A DNA stretch of 64,000 nucleotides from positions 620,001-684,000 of the forward strand of contig NZ_AHCB03000005.1 of the NCBI RefSeq assembly GCF_000238335.3, written 5' to 3'. Shown here one piece after another: positions 8,356 to 16,882 of the stretch. The position numbers and the translations under genes are program-made. The stretch comes from Pseudoalteromonas marina (GTDB lineage Bacteria > Pseudomonadota > Gammaproteobacteria > Enterobacterales > Alteromonadaceae). Numbering within the stretch: the stretch's first letter is position 1; every line of letters starts with the position of its first letter. The notes under the pieces were generated by a model, which saw only the letters and a list, made by a program, of their open reading frames with translations, did not search any database and was not told the origin of the DNA.

Positions 8356-8382
8356 TAAGTCTTTTTTTTAAATTGCCGATAA
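8356..8382 (+). promoter_or_regulatory. Sigma-28 (FliA) promoter of the sugar operon
   Basis: TAAGTCTT, 11 bases, then GCCGATAA. The -10 element matches the flagellar sigma-28 consensus at all eight positions; the -35 keeps TAA and the final TT. Transcription would start near 8390, about 70 bases before the aminotransferase gene. A TATAAT at 8410-8415 with a poor -35 could be an additional housekeeping promoter. Confidence 0.7.
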
Positions 8383-8457
8383 GTTATTAGAGCGTAAGCG
8401 AAATTTCATTATAATAGTTAATAAATAATTTAAACTTATTATTCCTAAGGAAAAAAC

Positions 8458-9783
8458 ATGTCATCAAAAAGCAATTCGGGTGCAGAGCTTTGGCAAAAGG
8501 CCAAAAAAATTATTCCTGGTGGGAATCAATTACTTTCAAAGCGTGCCGAAATGTTTTTACCCGACCAATGGCCTGCCTATTATAAAAAGTCTAAAGGCTG
8601 TGAAGTTTGGGATTTAGATGATAATCATTACTATGATTTCTCTATTATGGGAATTGGTACTAGTTCTTTAGGTTATGCTAATGATGAAATTAACGATGCG
8701 GTAATAAGTTCGATTTCTAACGGAAGCATGAGTAGTTTGAACTGTCATGAAGAGGTGGAGTTAGCCGAAAAGCTTATTGAGATACATCCTTGGGCGGGAG
8801 CTGTCCGCTTTACTCGTACTGGTGGCGAATCGTGTGCGTTAGCAGTGCGAATTGCTCGTGCCTATAGTAAAAAAGATGTTGTTGCTTTTTGCGGCTACCA
8901 TGGTTGGCATGATTGGTACTTAGCAACAAATATAACTGACGCTGAAAATTTAGATGAGCAGTTATTACCTGGTTTAAGGCCTGCTGGTGTTCCTAAGCAA
9001 TTACAAAATACCGTGGTGCCATTTAAGGAAGGTGATATTGATGGCTTTAAGGCAATCATAGATGCTCACGGTGATAACCTTGGCGTTGTTATGATGGAAG
9101 TTTTTCGTCATGGTTTGCCGGATGTTGCCTTTTTACAAGCTGTGAAAGATTTAGCTGTTGAACATAACATCGTTGTAATTTTTGATGAAATATCCTCTGG
9201 TTTTAGACTTAACACAGGGGCGTCTCATCTTTTAACATCGATAGAGCCTGATATTTGTGTGTTAGGAAAGGCGTTGGGTAACGGTCATCCAATAGGCGCT
9301 ATAATAGGTCGTTCTGAAGTGATGGATGCAGCGCAGCAATCCTTCATCAGTAGTTCTTATTGGACCGAACGTGTTGGCTTTACAGCAGCGTTAAAAACAT
9401 TAGAAATATTTCAACGAGATGATATCCCTAAACGTTTAAATGAAACTGGCGCAAGACTAAAATCTCGCATTGAAGAAGTGGTCACTCAAACAGGTTTTAA
9501 CCTAAAAATTATAGGTATTGATAGTGTTCCTATATTTATATTTCCAGGTGATCACGCATTGGCGTTAAAAACACTATTTACTCAAGAAATGCTTAGAAGA
9601 GGGTTTTTAGCGAGTAATGTGATTTACCTTTCGATAGCCCATACTGATGAGCTTTGCGATAAATATATTGATGCAATGAGAGAAGTTTTTTATTTTCTTC
9701 AGGAGTCATTAGACAGCAATGTCGATATAGAAAGCCTAATTAACGGTCCGGTATGCCACAGTGGCTTTCAAAGGTTAAATTAA
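8458..9783 (+). CDS. Class III PLP aminotransferase, HemL-like, in sugar operon
   Basis: A 441-residue class III aminotransferase resembling glutamate-1-semialdehyde aminomutase. The PLP-binding Asp is in IFDEISSGFR (D243) and the Schiff-base Lys in LGKALGNGHPIGA (K271). A haem role is unlikely because it starts a nonulosonic-acid operon and its neighbours are all sugar enzymes. It may transaminate a sugar intermediate or build an acyl substituent; the substrate cannot be read from sequence. AAGGA lies 8 bases before the ATG. The stop codon overlaps the next start (TAATG), indicating translational coupling. This gene type is absent from the six-step Campylobacter pse pathway. Confidence 0.85.
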   Translation: MSSKSNSGAELWQKAKKIIPGGNQLLSKRAEMFLPDQWPAYYKKSKGCEVWDLDDNHYYDFSIMGIGTSSLGYANDEINDAVISSISNGSMSSLNCHEEVELAEKLIEIHPWAGAVRFTRTGGESCALAVRIARAYSKKDVVAFCGYHGWHDWYLATNITDAENLDEQLLPGLRPAGVPKQLQNTVVPFKEGDIDGFKAIIDAHGDNLGVVMMEVFRHGLPDVAFLQAVKDLAVEHNIVVIFDEISSGFRLNTGASHLLTSIEPDICVLGKALGNGHPIGAIIGRSEVMDAAQQSFISSSYWTERVGFTAALKTLEIFQRDDIPKRLNETGARLKSRIEEVVTQTGFNLKIIGIDSVPIFIFPGDHALALKTLFTQEMLRRGFLASNVIYLSIAHTDELCDKYIDAMREVFYFLQESLDSNVDIESLINGPVCHSGFQRLN

Positions 9784-10535
9784 TGAAGTCCGTTACTGCC
9801 TTTATTCAAGCAAGAGTGGGATCGTCAAGATTACCAGGAAAGGTGTTAAAAGAAATAAACGGGATCCCCGTTATCCTGCACATTGTTATGCGTTTAAAGC
9901 AATCAAGATACATTGATAATATTGTTCTTCTGACTTCTTTTAACAAAGAAAATGATGAGTTGGTTGAGTTAGCCAAACGCCATAAAATCGACGTGTTTAG
10001 AGGTTCAGAAGAAAATGTTTTAGAGCGCTTTCAACAAGCAAGCCAGAAGTATCCCTCTGAGCATATTGTAAGAATAACAGGCGATTCACCTTTTGTTGAT
10101 GCTGGCGTTTGTGATTTATTATTGCAGACATACTTTGAAAAACAGGTTGATTATGCTTATTTGAGTGAGCATTTTGCTGAGGGCGTTGATTGTGAGGTTT
10201 TCACAAAGAGCTCGCTATCATCATTAAACACGGCCGAACTCAGGGAGTCTGAACGTGAACACGTGACGTTACATTTTTACGAAAATAAACTAAATCAATT
10301 TTCTACCTATGAAATGCAAAGCACGACAGATGACAGCAGCTATCGGTTTACATTAGATACACCTGAAGATTGGCAGGTTATTAAAGAATTAGCACGTTTT
10401 ACTAACGATACTGTTAACATTAACTATCAAAATATAAAAAACATACTCGATGCTCATCCACTCATTAAACAGATTAATAGCCAAGTTATTCGTAACGAAG
10501 GGTTAGCTATTTCATTACAAAATGAGCAACATTAA
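9783..10535 (+). CDS. SpsF-type cytidylyltransferase (likely CMP-nonulosonate synthetase)
   Basis: A 250-residue nucleotidyltransferase. The N-terminal motif AFIQARVGSSRLPGKVL is the nucleotide-binding loop of the SpsF branch of the CMP-sialate synthetase-like family, and RITGDSPFVD provides the metal-binding Asp region. Canonical PseF has a different N-terminal signature and is not found in this window, so this protein probably activates the sugar with CTP in its place. The ATG at 9783 is chosen over one at 9753 because translation from there begins exactly at the family N-terminus and overlaps the upstream stop codon. Confidence 0.85.
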   Translation: MKSVTAFIQARVGSSRLPGKVLKEINGIPVILHIVMRLKQSRYIDNIVLLTSFNKENDELVELAKRHKIDVFRGSEENVLERFQQASQKYPSEHIVRITGDSPFVDAGVCDLLLQTYFEKQVDYAYLSEHFAEGVDCEVFTKSSLSSLNTAELRESEREHVTLHFYENKLNQFSTYEMQSTTDDSSYRFTLDTPEDWQVIKELARFTNDTVNINYQNIKNILDAHPLIKQINSQVIRNEGLAISLQNEQH

Positions 10536-10552
10536 TTGGCTTTGGACTTACT

Positions 10553-11608
10553 ATGAAAATTAACAATAAAACAATCGATGAAAATAGTCCGTGCTACATC
10601 ATAGCTGAAATGTCTGCTAATCATGGTGGAGACATTAATAAAGCGAAAAAATTAATCGCTGAAGCTAAGTTGGCTGGGGTAGATGCCGTAAAGCTACAAA
10701 CGTACACGGCAGATACAATTACACTAAATTGTTCAAAGCCAGATTTTTGTTTGCCTAGCGACAATCCTTGGCAAGAACACGTGTCTTTGCACTCACTTTA
10801 TCAAAAAGCGTTTACACCTTGGGAATGGCATCAGGCGTTGTTTGAAGAGGCCAAACGTTGCGAAATTGATATATTCTCTTCTCCATTTGATGAATCTTCC
10901 GTTGATTTACTCGAATCTTTAAATACGCCGGTATATAAAATAGCTTCGCCGGAAATAACAGATATTCCTCTTTTGAAGTATGTTGCGGCAACAGGCAAAC
11001 CTGTAATTCTCTCTACAGGAATTGCTGAGTTAGCTGATATTGAACTAGCGGTTTCTACATTGCGTAATAATGGTTGTGACAGCATAGCAATATTAAAATG
11101 TACGACAGCCTATCCAACCCCACTAGAAGAGTGCAACTTAGCAACTATTACAGATATAGCTAAACGATTTAATTGCATTGCTGGTTTGTCGGATCATACT
11201 CAAGGGATTATTTCACCCATTGTGAGTGTGACGCTGGGTGCCAAAATAATTGAAAAGCATTTTATTATTGATAAATCTGACGACTCGGTTGATGCCTTTT
11301 TCTCATTAGATAAAGACGAATTTTCGTTACTCGTTAAGTCAGTAAGAGATGCAGAAAAGGCAGTAGGCGGTGTGACCTATGACATAACTGATTCAGCTAA
11401 AAAGAATATGTTAGCGAGGCGCTCACTTTATTTTGCTAAAGACTTAAAAAAAGGCCACGTTATTACAAAACACGATATTAAATCTGTTAGGCCAGGCTTT
11501 GGCTTACATACTAAGCATTTTGACGATGTACTAGGGTTAAGTTTAACAAGTGATGTAGAGTTAGGTGATAGGGTTAGCTTTGCATTAACAAACGAGCCAA
11601 GAGGCTAG
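10553..11608 (+). CDS. pseI: Pseudaminic acid synthase PseI (NeuB family)
   Basis: A 351-residue NeuB-family enzyme that condenses a 6-deoxy-hexosamine with phosphoenolpyruvate to form the nine-carbon acid. The N-terminal TIM barrel shows the PseI-like segments IIAEMSANHGGDI, VKLQTYTADTITL, FTPWEWHQALFEEA and FSSPFDESSVDLLESL. The C-terminal part (about 285-350) is the SAF/antifreeze-like domain (RSLYFAKDLKKGHVIT). The PWEWH and YTADT features favour PseI over NeuB and LegI, so the product is probably pseudaminic acid or a close isomer. The gene lies 17 bases after the cytidylyltransferase and 2 bases before the oxidoreductase. Confidence 0.92.
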   Translation: MKINNKTIDENSPCYIIAEMSANHGGDINKAKKLIAEAKLAGVDAVKLQTYTADTITLNCSKPDFCLPSDNPWQEHVSLHSLYQKAFTPWEWHQALFEEAKRCEIDIFSSPFDESSVDLLESLNTPVYKIASPEITDIPLLKYVAATGKPVILSTGIAELADIELAVSTLRNNGCDSIAILKCTTAYPTPLEECNLATITDIAKRFNCIAGLSDHTQGIISPIVSVTLGAKIIEKHFIIDKSDDSVDAFFSLDKDEFSLLVKSVRDAEKAVGGVTYDITDSAKKNMLARRSLYFAKDLKKGHVITKHDIKSVRPGFGLHTKHFDDVLGLSLTSDVELGDRVSFALTNEPRG

Positions 11609-11610
11609 TT

Positions 11611-12981
11611 ATGAGAACATGTGCAGTGGTCGGTGGTGGAATTTGCGGCATAACGGCAAGTATTTTATTGCGCAAACATTACGATCGCGTTGTATTAATT
11701 GAACAGTCTGAATCATTAGGTGGCTTGCTTAATTCGGTCGCTGACGATGCTGGTAATTATTACGATCAAGGCACACATATTCCAGCTAGCACGGGTGTTG
11801 CTGAAATAGACGAGATATTATTCAATCTTCCTCAGTTTTCTAAAAATTGGCATACATTTACACAGCTCAAAACAGGTAATTATTTTGCAGGTGAGTGGGA
11901 TTTAGAAACGCAAACTATAGATGCAAGAAAGTTAGATTCAGCACTTTACAAACAAGGCATCGGTGAGTTTATGTCGCTCACATCGGAGTCTGAGGCCGAT
12001 AACATTGAGCAATATTTGTGCGAAACTTTAGGTGTAGTGTTTTATCAATATCTTGCAAAACCAGTTATAAATAAGCTTTATGGCAGCGATGTATCATTTA
12101 CTGATTTAGCTAAAAATACCAGCATAAATTATTTTGGTGCTACAAGAATAAAAGCATTTAATGCATCTTTGTCACGCGTGTTAAAACAACATCCTGAGTT
12201 TGATAAAAAGCTGGGTTATCATAGCGCCGCTGAATTTGAAGCGTTACTTGTAGCGCAAGGTACTAACCTTCCAAATTATTACTACCCAAACAACCCCAAA
12301 GGCGCGCAAGTTTGGATTGATCAATTGCAGGCAAAAGCAGAGTCTTTGGGAGTTGAAATTCGCTGTAATAGCCAAGTTTTAGACATTGAATATCAAGATG
12401 ATTTAGTTACCGCGTTTAGCCTTAGCGATGGCTCACGTATTAAATGTGATTTATTATTTTGGAGCGCGCCGCCTGTATTTGCACTAAAGGCCGCTAATTT
12501 ATCGATCGCAAATTATAAACCTATATTTAGGACTGCAAATATCTTACATTTTACCTTTGATAAGCAGCCTTTAAATCGAGAATCGCATTATCTTTGGAAT
12601 TGGGACCCATGTTCGGATATTTTCAGGGTTACGCTGTACAATAATTTAAGACAAAGTGACAAGTATCAAGTATCGGCAGAGGTTTTAAGGTATAAAGCAG
12701 ACCCTACATACACATTAGAGCAGGGTATTATTGATCTTAAAAATATGGGGGTGATATCGCCTGATACAAAAATGAAAAGTGGGTGCGTACAAAAAATAGA
12801 TAATACTTTTCCTGTACCTACGCATGAGTTTTGTAATACAACGCAGCTAAATTATGAAACATTAACGAACTCATTTAAAAATATTATTGTGTCGGGTAGG
12901 TTTAGCGGTCGTTGTTGGTTGTTATCTGACGTACTTACTCTTGCTCATAAAGAATTAAAAGAGTATTGCACTGTTGGCTGA
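11611..12981 (+). CDS. FAD-dependent oxidoreductase, amine-oxidase/UDP-galactopyranose-mutase-like
   Basis: A 456-residue flavoprotein with an N-terminal dinucleotide-binding motif (VVGGGICGITASILL, glycines 8-10 and 13) followed by an LGGLLNSV segment as in protoporphyrinogen oxidase and UDP-galactopyranose mutase relatives. A tyrosine-rich central region (NYYYPNNPKG, about 225) is typical of proteins annotated as NAD(P)-binding or FAD-dependent oxidoreductases in glycan loci. It probably oxidises or isomerises a sugar; the substrate is unknown to me. It is not part of the known pse, neu or leg pathways. Its last 8 bases overlap the next gene. Confidence 0.8.
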   Translation: MRTCAVVGGGICGITASILLRKHYDRVVLIEQSESLGGLLNSVADDAGNYYDQGTHIPASTGVAEIDEILFNLPQFSKNWHTFTQLKTGNYFAGEWDLETQTIDARKLDSALYKQGIGEFMSLTSESEADNIEQYLCETLGVVFYQYLAKPVINKLYGSDVSFTDLAKNTSINYFGATRIKAFNASLSRVLKQHPEFDKKLGYHSAAEFEALLVAQGTNLPNYYYPNNPKGAQVWIDQLQAKAESLGVEIRCNSQVLDIEYQDDLVTAFSLSDGSRIKCDLLFWSAPPVFALKAANLSIANYKPIFRTANILHFTFDKQPLNRESHYLWNWDPCSDIFRVTLYNNLRQSDKYQVSAEVLRYKADPTYTLEQGIIDLKNMGVISPDTKMKSGCVQKIDNTFPVPTHEFCNTTQLNYETLTNSFKNIIVSGRFSGRCWLLSDVLTLAHKELKEYCTVG

Positions 12982-13936
12982 TTTTATTTTTTATTGTAGT
13001 GGGACTGTGAAAACAGGCTTTGGGCATCTATCAAGGTGTCTGAATGTTGCTAGAGCGACCTTTGCATTGCAGCCTTGTAGTAATATTATTTTTTTTGGCG
13101 ATTTTGATCAGTTTTCTACCCAGCGTATAAAGAATTTTGGTTTTACTGTAGCGGATAGTGGCTTTATTTTTGAACCACATATGACGGTACTTGCTGATAG
13201 CTATCAGTTTACTTTTGAGCAATTATTTGAATTAAAAAAAATAGGATTGAAGTTATGTATCATTGACGACTTTGATCAATACAATTACGACTTTATAGAT
13301 CTTATTGTGAATTTTAGATTTAACGCTGAAGCGTTTTGTCGCGCAACTGCCAAACATAGGTTAGGAGTACGTTACTTTTCATTTGCTCAAGAGTTATTAT
13401 CATTAAGGCAAAGTCGCTCTCAAGTTCATTTTAAAAATAGTATTGAGAGTATTTTGGTTTTTATTGGCGGTAATGATCGATTTGATGTGGCTACCCATGT
13501 TGTTTACGCCTTAGATAAGTTGTTTGTAAATAAAGAAATTATTCTACTAGATCAAAAAATGCCTTCTATTAGTTTAAAAAATAATACTTACCAAGCTTTA
13601 GGATTTGTTGATGATATGTCTGCTGTTTACAGGCAAACTGATTTGATTATTAATGGCGGGGGACTTACAAAATATGAAGCCGGTTTTTGCCTTATACCTA
13701 ATTGTGCTATCTCGCAAACGAATGCACAACATAAAGACACTTTGGAACTTGCCAGCGCACATTTAACCTTTGACTTAGGTCTTGCTGAAGATGCAACGGT
13801 TGAAAGCTTAACATTAAACATTGAGCGATTTTTACATTCAGATATTAAATTGCAAAGAGCTGCAATGCTCAAATCATATTTTCTCGATTCAACCGAGCAA
13901 TTCGCACAAGAAATTATAAAGGTATCAAATGAGTGA
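12974..13936 (+). CDS. pseG: PseG-like UDP-sugar hydrolase
   Basis: A 320-residue GT-B-fold protein resembling PseG/SpsG, which removes UDP from the 2,4-diacetamido sugar before the PseI step. The N-terminal GFGHLSRCLNVA motif contains a His (H18) at the position of the catalytic His of Campylobacter PseG. A later INGGGLTKYEAG segment (about 225) matches the nucleotide-binding loop. Translation starts at a TTG inside the end of the preceding gene; no in-frame ATG lies near the conserved N-terminus. Overall similarity to PseG looks moderate, so a related hydrolase or glycosyltransferase is possible. Confidence 0.75.
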   Translation: MADFIFYCSGTVKTGFGHLSRCLNVARATFALQPCSNIIFFGDFDQFSTQRIKNFGFTVADSGFIFEPHMTVLADSYQFTFEQLFELKKIGLKLCIIDDFDQYNYDFIDLIVNFRFNAEAFCRATAKHRLGVRYFSFAQELLSLRQSRSQVHFKNSIESILVFIGGNDRFDVATHVVYALDKLFVNKEIILLDQKMPSISLKNNTYQALGFVDDMSAVYRQTDLIINGGGLTKYEAGFCLIPNCAISQTNAQHKDTLELASAHLTFDLGLAEDATVESLTLNIERFLHSDIKLQRAAMLKSYFLDSTEQFAQEIIKVSNE

Positions 13937-14597
13937 GTTTAATTCTAAACAAGCAGAGTGGGATGAAATTGCTCGTATAAACAGTGATTTTAAAGCACAG
14001 GTCGGGCGCCCCTTTGACGATACACTTTGGCAGGCTCTTTGCGATGATGTTGAGCAAAAACTGATGCTCTCAGCGCAAGAAAATAGTATTTTAGATGTAG
14101 GCTGTGGCAACGGATTACTACTATCAAAATTACAAAAATGCTCACAATATGCAGGTGTTGACTATTCTCAAGCAATGATCGATGAAGCAAAAAAATTGCT
14201 TCCTCAAGGCGTCTTTTATCAATCACAAGCCAGTGATCTTCAGTTTGCAGACAATGAGTTTGAAAGAGTGCTGAGTTACAGTATTTTTCACTATTTCCCA
14301 AGCTATCAATATGCACTTGATGTTATTAAAGAAATGATACGAGTATGCAGGCCCGGTGGCGTAATTTTGATTGGCGATATACTAGATAAACACTTTGAGC
14401 ATGATATAAAAAGTTCAAGTGATCTGGAATATGAAAAAACGATTCCGTTAATACATCGTTATTCTCTATGGCGCTTTTTTTCTTTTGAGCAACTAGAAAA
14501 TGATTTACAGCACTGTGTCAAAAAAGTAGAAATACTTACTCAGCCAGAGAGCTTTCCTTTATCTCGTTATCGCAAGGATTTGAGGTTATGGGTTTAA
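13929..14597 (+). CDS. SAM-dependent methyltransferase, first of two in the island
   Basis: A 222-residue class I methyltransferase. Motif I is ILDVGCGNGLL (residues 54-64), followed by YAGVDYSQAMIDEAKK with the ribose-binding Asp and the late RVCRPGGVILIGD motif. It overlaps the preceding and following genes by 8 and 10 bases, so the block is translationally coupled. A sugar or N-acyl methylation on the flagellar glycan is a reasonable guess, since methylated nonulosonic acids occur on Shewanella flagellins. It cannot be told from sequence whether it acts on O, N or C. Confidence 0.85.
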   Translation: MSEFNSKQAEWDEIARINSDFKAQVGRPFDDTLWQALCDDVEQKLMLSAQENSILDVGCGNGLLLSKLQKCSQYAGVDYSQAMIDEAKKLLPQGVFYQSQASDLQFADNEFERVLSYSIFHYFPSYQYALDVIKEMIRVCRPGGVILIGDILDKHFEHDIKSSSDLEYEKTIPLIHRYSLWRFFSFEQLENDLQHCVKKVEILTQPESFPLSRYRKDLRLWV

Positions 14598-15523
14598 CTC
14601 AATTACAGAGCTTTATTGCTACTAAATTTGACCGTCGGCATGCATTATTGACTAGCTCTGGCAGCTTTGCGCTTATAGCTGCGCTAAATGCCTCACAGGC
14701 TCCAAAGGGGAGCTCAGTAATAATGCCGGCAAGCTGTTGCCCGATTGTTTTGTTTGCTATTCAAATGGCAGGGTACAACGTTATTCTGGCTGATGTTTCG
14801 TTGTGCTCTTTATCTATGGAAGTCAATAATATAGAGCCGGTTTTTAATGATTCTGTATCAGTAATATTGGCCGTTCATGGTTACGGGCACTATTGTAAAA
14901 TTGATGAAATAGCAAGTTTTGCAAAACAGCACAACGTTACATTAATAGAGGATGCGTGTTTAGCGTATGGCAGTATATATAAAGGCAAACTATTAGGTAG
15001 TTTTGGCGACCTTTCTATTTTGAGTTTTGGTTATGATAAACCTATTGATAATCAATATGGCGGAGCTGTTCTGACTAACTCTGAGCGTTTATTCGAATGT
15101 GCTAAGGGGTTTTTGAATGATAATAAAATGGCTCAATTTAGTGGCTCAAAACAATTAGAAATATTAAATGACCGCTTTTTAAATTTAAATAAGCAAATGC
15201 AAGTTCGAAAAAAAAATGTGGATTATCTGCAAAAAAAGATCATTAATTCTCTTTTTGTAAAAGCGAGTTTTGATGCTGACGTAACGTATTGGCGCTACCC
15301 TTTACTCATAAAAAATAGAGCTCACTTTTTAGCTAAAGCAAAAGAGAATGGTATTACTTTTACCAAGCATTATAAATCGTTAGGTGAATTACAAACCAAT
15401 GGGCATTATCCAAATGCGTCATTAATTGATGAGCAAATTATAAATTTATTTGTTCGTCCAGAAACACCTCAAGAGCAATTAACCAATATGGTAATGTTTA
15501 TAAATGACTACCAAGACAAGTAA
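14588..15523 (+). CDS. Short DegT/DnrJ/EryC1-type aminotransferase-like protein
   Basis: A 311-residue protein of the sugar aminotransferase (DegT/DnrJ/EryC1/StrS) fold. The cofactor features are recognisable: EDACLAYGS (D122) and a candidate Schiff-base Lys in SFGYDKPIDNQYGGA (K151). It is about 60-80 residues shorter than typical family members such as PseC at 17728, with a clipped N-terminus and a reduced C-terminal domain. It therefore may be a specialised branch. Because PseC is also present, this enzyme would have to transaminate a different position or sugar. It starts inside the first methyltransferase gene. Confidence 0.8.
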   Translation: MGLTQLQSFIATKFDRRHALLTSSGSFALIAALNASQAPKGSSVIMPASCCPIVLFAIQMAGYNVILADVSLCSLSMEVNNIEPVFNDSVSVILAVHGYGHYCKIDEIASFAKQHNVTLIEDACLAYGSIYKGKLLGSFGDLSILSFGYDKPIDNQYGGAVLTNSERLFECAKGFLNDNKMAQFSGSKQLEILNDRFLNLNKQMQVRKKNVDYLQKKIINSLFVKASFDADVTYWRYPLLIKNRAHFLAKAKENGITFTKHYKSLGELQTNGHYPNASLIDEQIINLFVRPETPQEQLTNMVMFINDYQDK

Positions 15524-16148
15524 TATTTTAAAGTCATATTATCAGTCTCTGTATAAAGAGTATGGTGATAGCCACAAATCAGTACAGCATGTATCTAAAG
15601 AATCACAAAACGTAAGGTTTGCGATATTCCTGGATATGATTTCATCAAGTAGTCGAGTTATTGATTTAGGCTGTGGCTTGGGTGATATGCTTTTGTATCT
15701 AAGAAAAAACGGCTTTACCGGTGAGTATTTAGGTTACGACTTTGTGCCAGAATTTATAGATGTTGCTAGTGCCAAATTTAGCTCTGATGCAAAAGCTCAG
15801 TTTGAAGTGTTTGATATATATAAAGATGAGATAGCACAAGGCTATGACCATGTGCTTATTAGTGGCGTGTTTAATAATAAAATGACTGATAATATGGGCT
15901 TTTTAACGTTAACCCTGCAAAAAAGTATTAGGCAGTGTGAGAAGTCGGTTGTTTTTAATGCGTTATCGACATTCGTGGAATTTAAAAATGAAGCTCTTTT
16001 TTATGTATCACCCTTAGAGTTATTCGAATTATGCAAAACAACAATGACACCTTTTGTCTCCCTAAAGCATGATTACGTTACTAAGCCAGGTGGTTACCCT
16101 TATGAGTTTACAATGCAATTAAGTAAAAGCGAAACAACATGTTATTGA
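15504..16148 (+). CDS. SAM-dependent methyltransferase, second of two
   Basis: A 214-residue class I methyltransferase with motif I VIDLGCGLGDMLL (52-64) and GYDFVPEFIDVA supplying the acidic residue that binds the ribose of SAM. It overlaps the DegT-like gene by 20 bases and the WbqC gene by 10. It is clearly different in sequence from the methyltransferase at 13929, so the two are not a local duplication and may modify different positions of the same sugar. The substrate is unknown. Confidence 0.82.
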   Translation: MTTKTSNILKSYYQSLYKEYGDSHKSVQHVSKESQNVRFAIFLDMISSSSRVIDLGCGLGDMLLYLRKNGFTGEYLGYDFVPEFIDVASAKFSSDAKAQFEVFDIYKDEIAQGYDHVLISGVFNNKMTDNMGFLTLTLQKSIRQCEKSVVFNALSTFVEFKNEALFYVSPLELFELCKTTMTPFVSLKHDYVTKPGGYPYEFTMQLSKSETTCY

Positions 16149-16882
16149 GCATAATGCAGCCTACTTACTTACCCTGGTTAGGTTATTTTGGCTTAATTAA
16201 TAGCGCCGATAAATTTGTATTTTTAGACAATGTAAAGCTTGAAAAAAGTGATTGGCACGTTAGAAATAAAATTAAGTCAGGCAGACAAGAACTTATGCTG
16301 ACTTGTCCGGTAAGTACCCCAAAAGGAAGGATGACAGCAACAATTGAAAATACTCAATTTGTTAGTGCAAATCCTTGGCGAAGAAAGCATCTTAAAAGCA
16401 TTGCTGAAAGCTACGCAAAAGCACCGTTTTATAGTTCGTTATTTCCACTTTTAGATTCTATTTATAAAGACGAAAGCATTACTTTTTTGGCTCAAATGAA
16501 TATTAAAATTATAAGAGCATTAATGGACTATATGAATATAACGACTTCGACATTTATTGCTTCAGAGCTTGAAGACGTGTCTGGTGTTAAAGATGCTCGG
16601 CTAGTATCTATTTGTAATGAGTTAGAATGTAATAATTATTTGTCACCAGTGGGCGCGCAAGCTTACATTGAAAAAGAGTCCCCAGGCGGGGCATTAGTTA
16701 AAAATGATATTGAAGTTTTTTATCAAAACTTTACCCATCCAAAATACCCACAAGTTAAGGGGGAATTTATTTCTCATCTTAGTGTGATCGATTGCTTATT
16801 TAACATTGGGCCCGTTGAAACGGTTAAATTAATTAACACATATACAGGCACACATACTCACTACCAATCGTTATCAGTTTAA
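16139..16882 (+). CDS. WbqC-family protein
   Basis: A 247-residue member of the WbqC-like family, found in O-antigen and flagellin glycosylation loci and still without a well-defined reaction. The family signature is clear at the N-terminus: SIMQPTYLPWLGYFGLI followed by FLDNVKLEKSDWHVRNKI. It is the last gene of the plus-strand block, starts within the preceding methyltransferase gene, and its stop codon overlaps the convergent aldo/keto reductase gene by 9 bases. It is presumably involved in attaching or making a substituent on the nonulosonic acid. Confidence 0.88.
   Translation: MLLSIMQPTYLPWLGYFGLINSADKFVFLDNVKLEKSDWHVRNKIKSGRQELMLTCPVSTPKGRMTATIENTQFVSANPWRRKHLKSIAESYAKAPFYSSLFPLLDSIYKDESITFLAQMNIKIIRALMDYMNITTSTFIASELEDVSGVKDARLVSICNELECNNYLSPVGAQAYIEKESPGGALVKNDIEVFYQNFTHPKYPQVKGEFISHLSVIDCLFNIGPVETVKLINTYTGTHTHYQSLSV

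Noticed and set aside
11995..12002. Perfect GCCGATAA inside the FAD oxidoreductase gene as a sigma-28 promoter
   Set aside because: No acceptable -35 element lies 11 bases upstream and it is deep inside a coding region.
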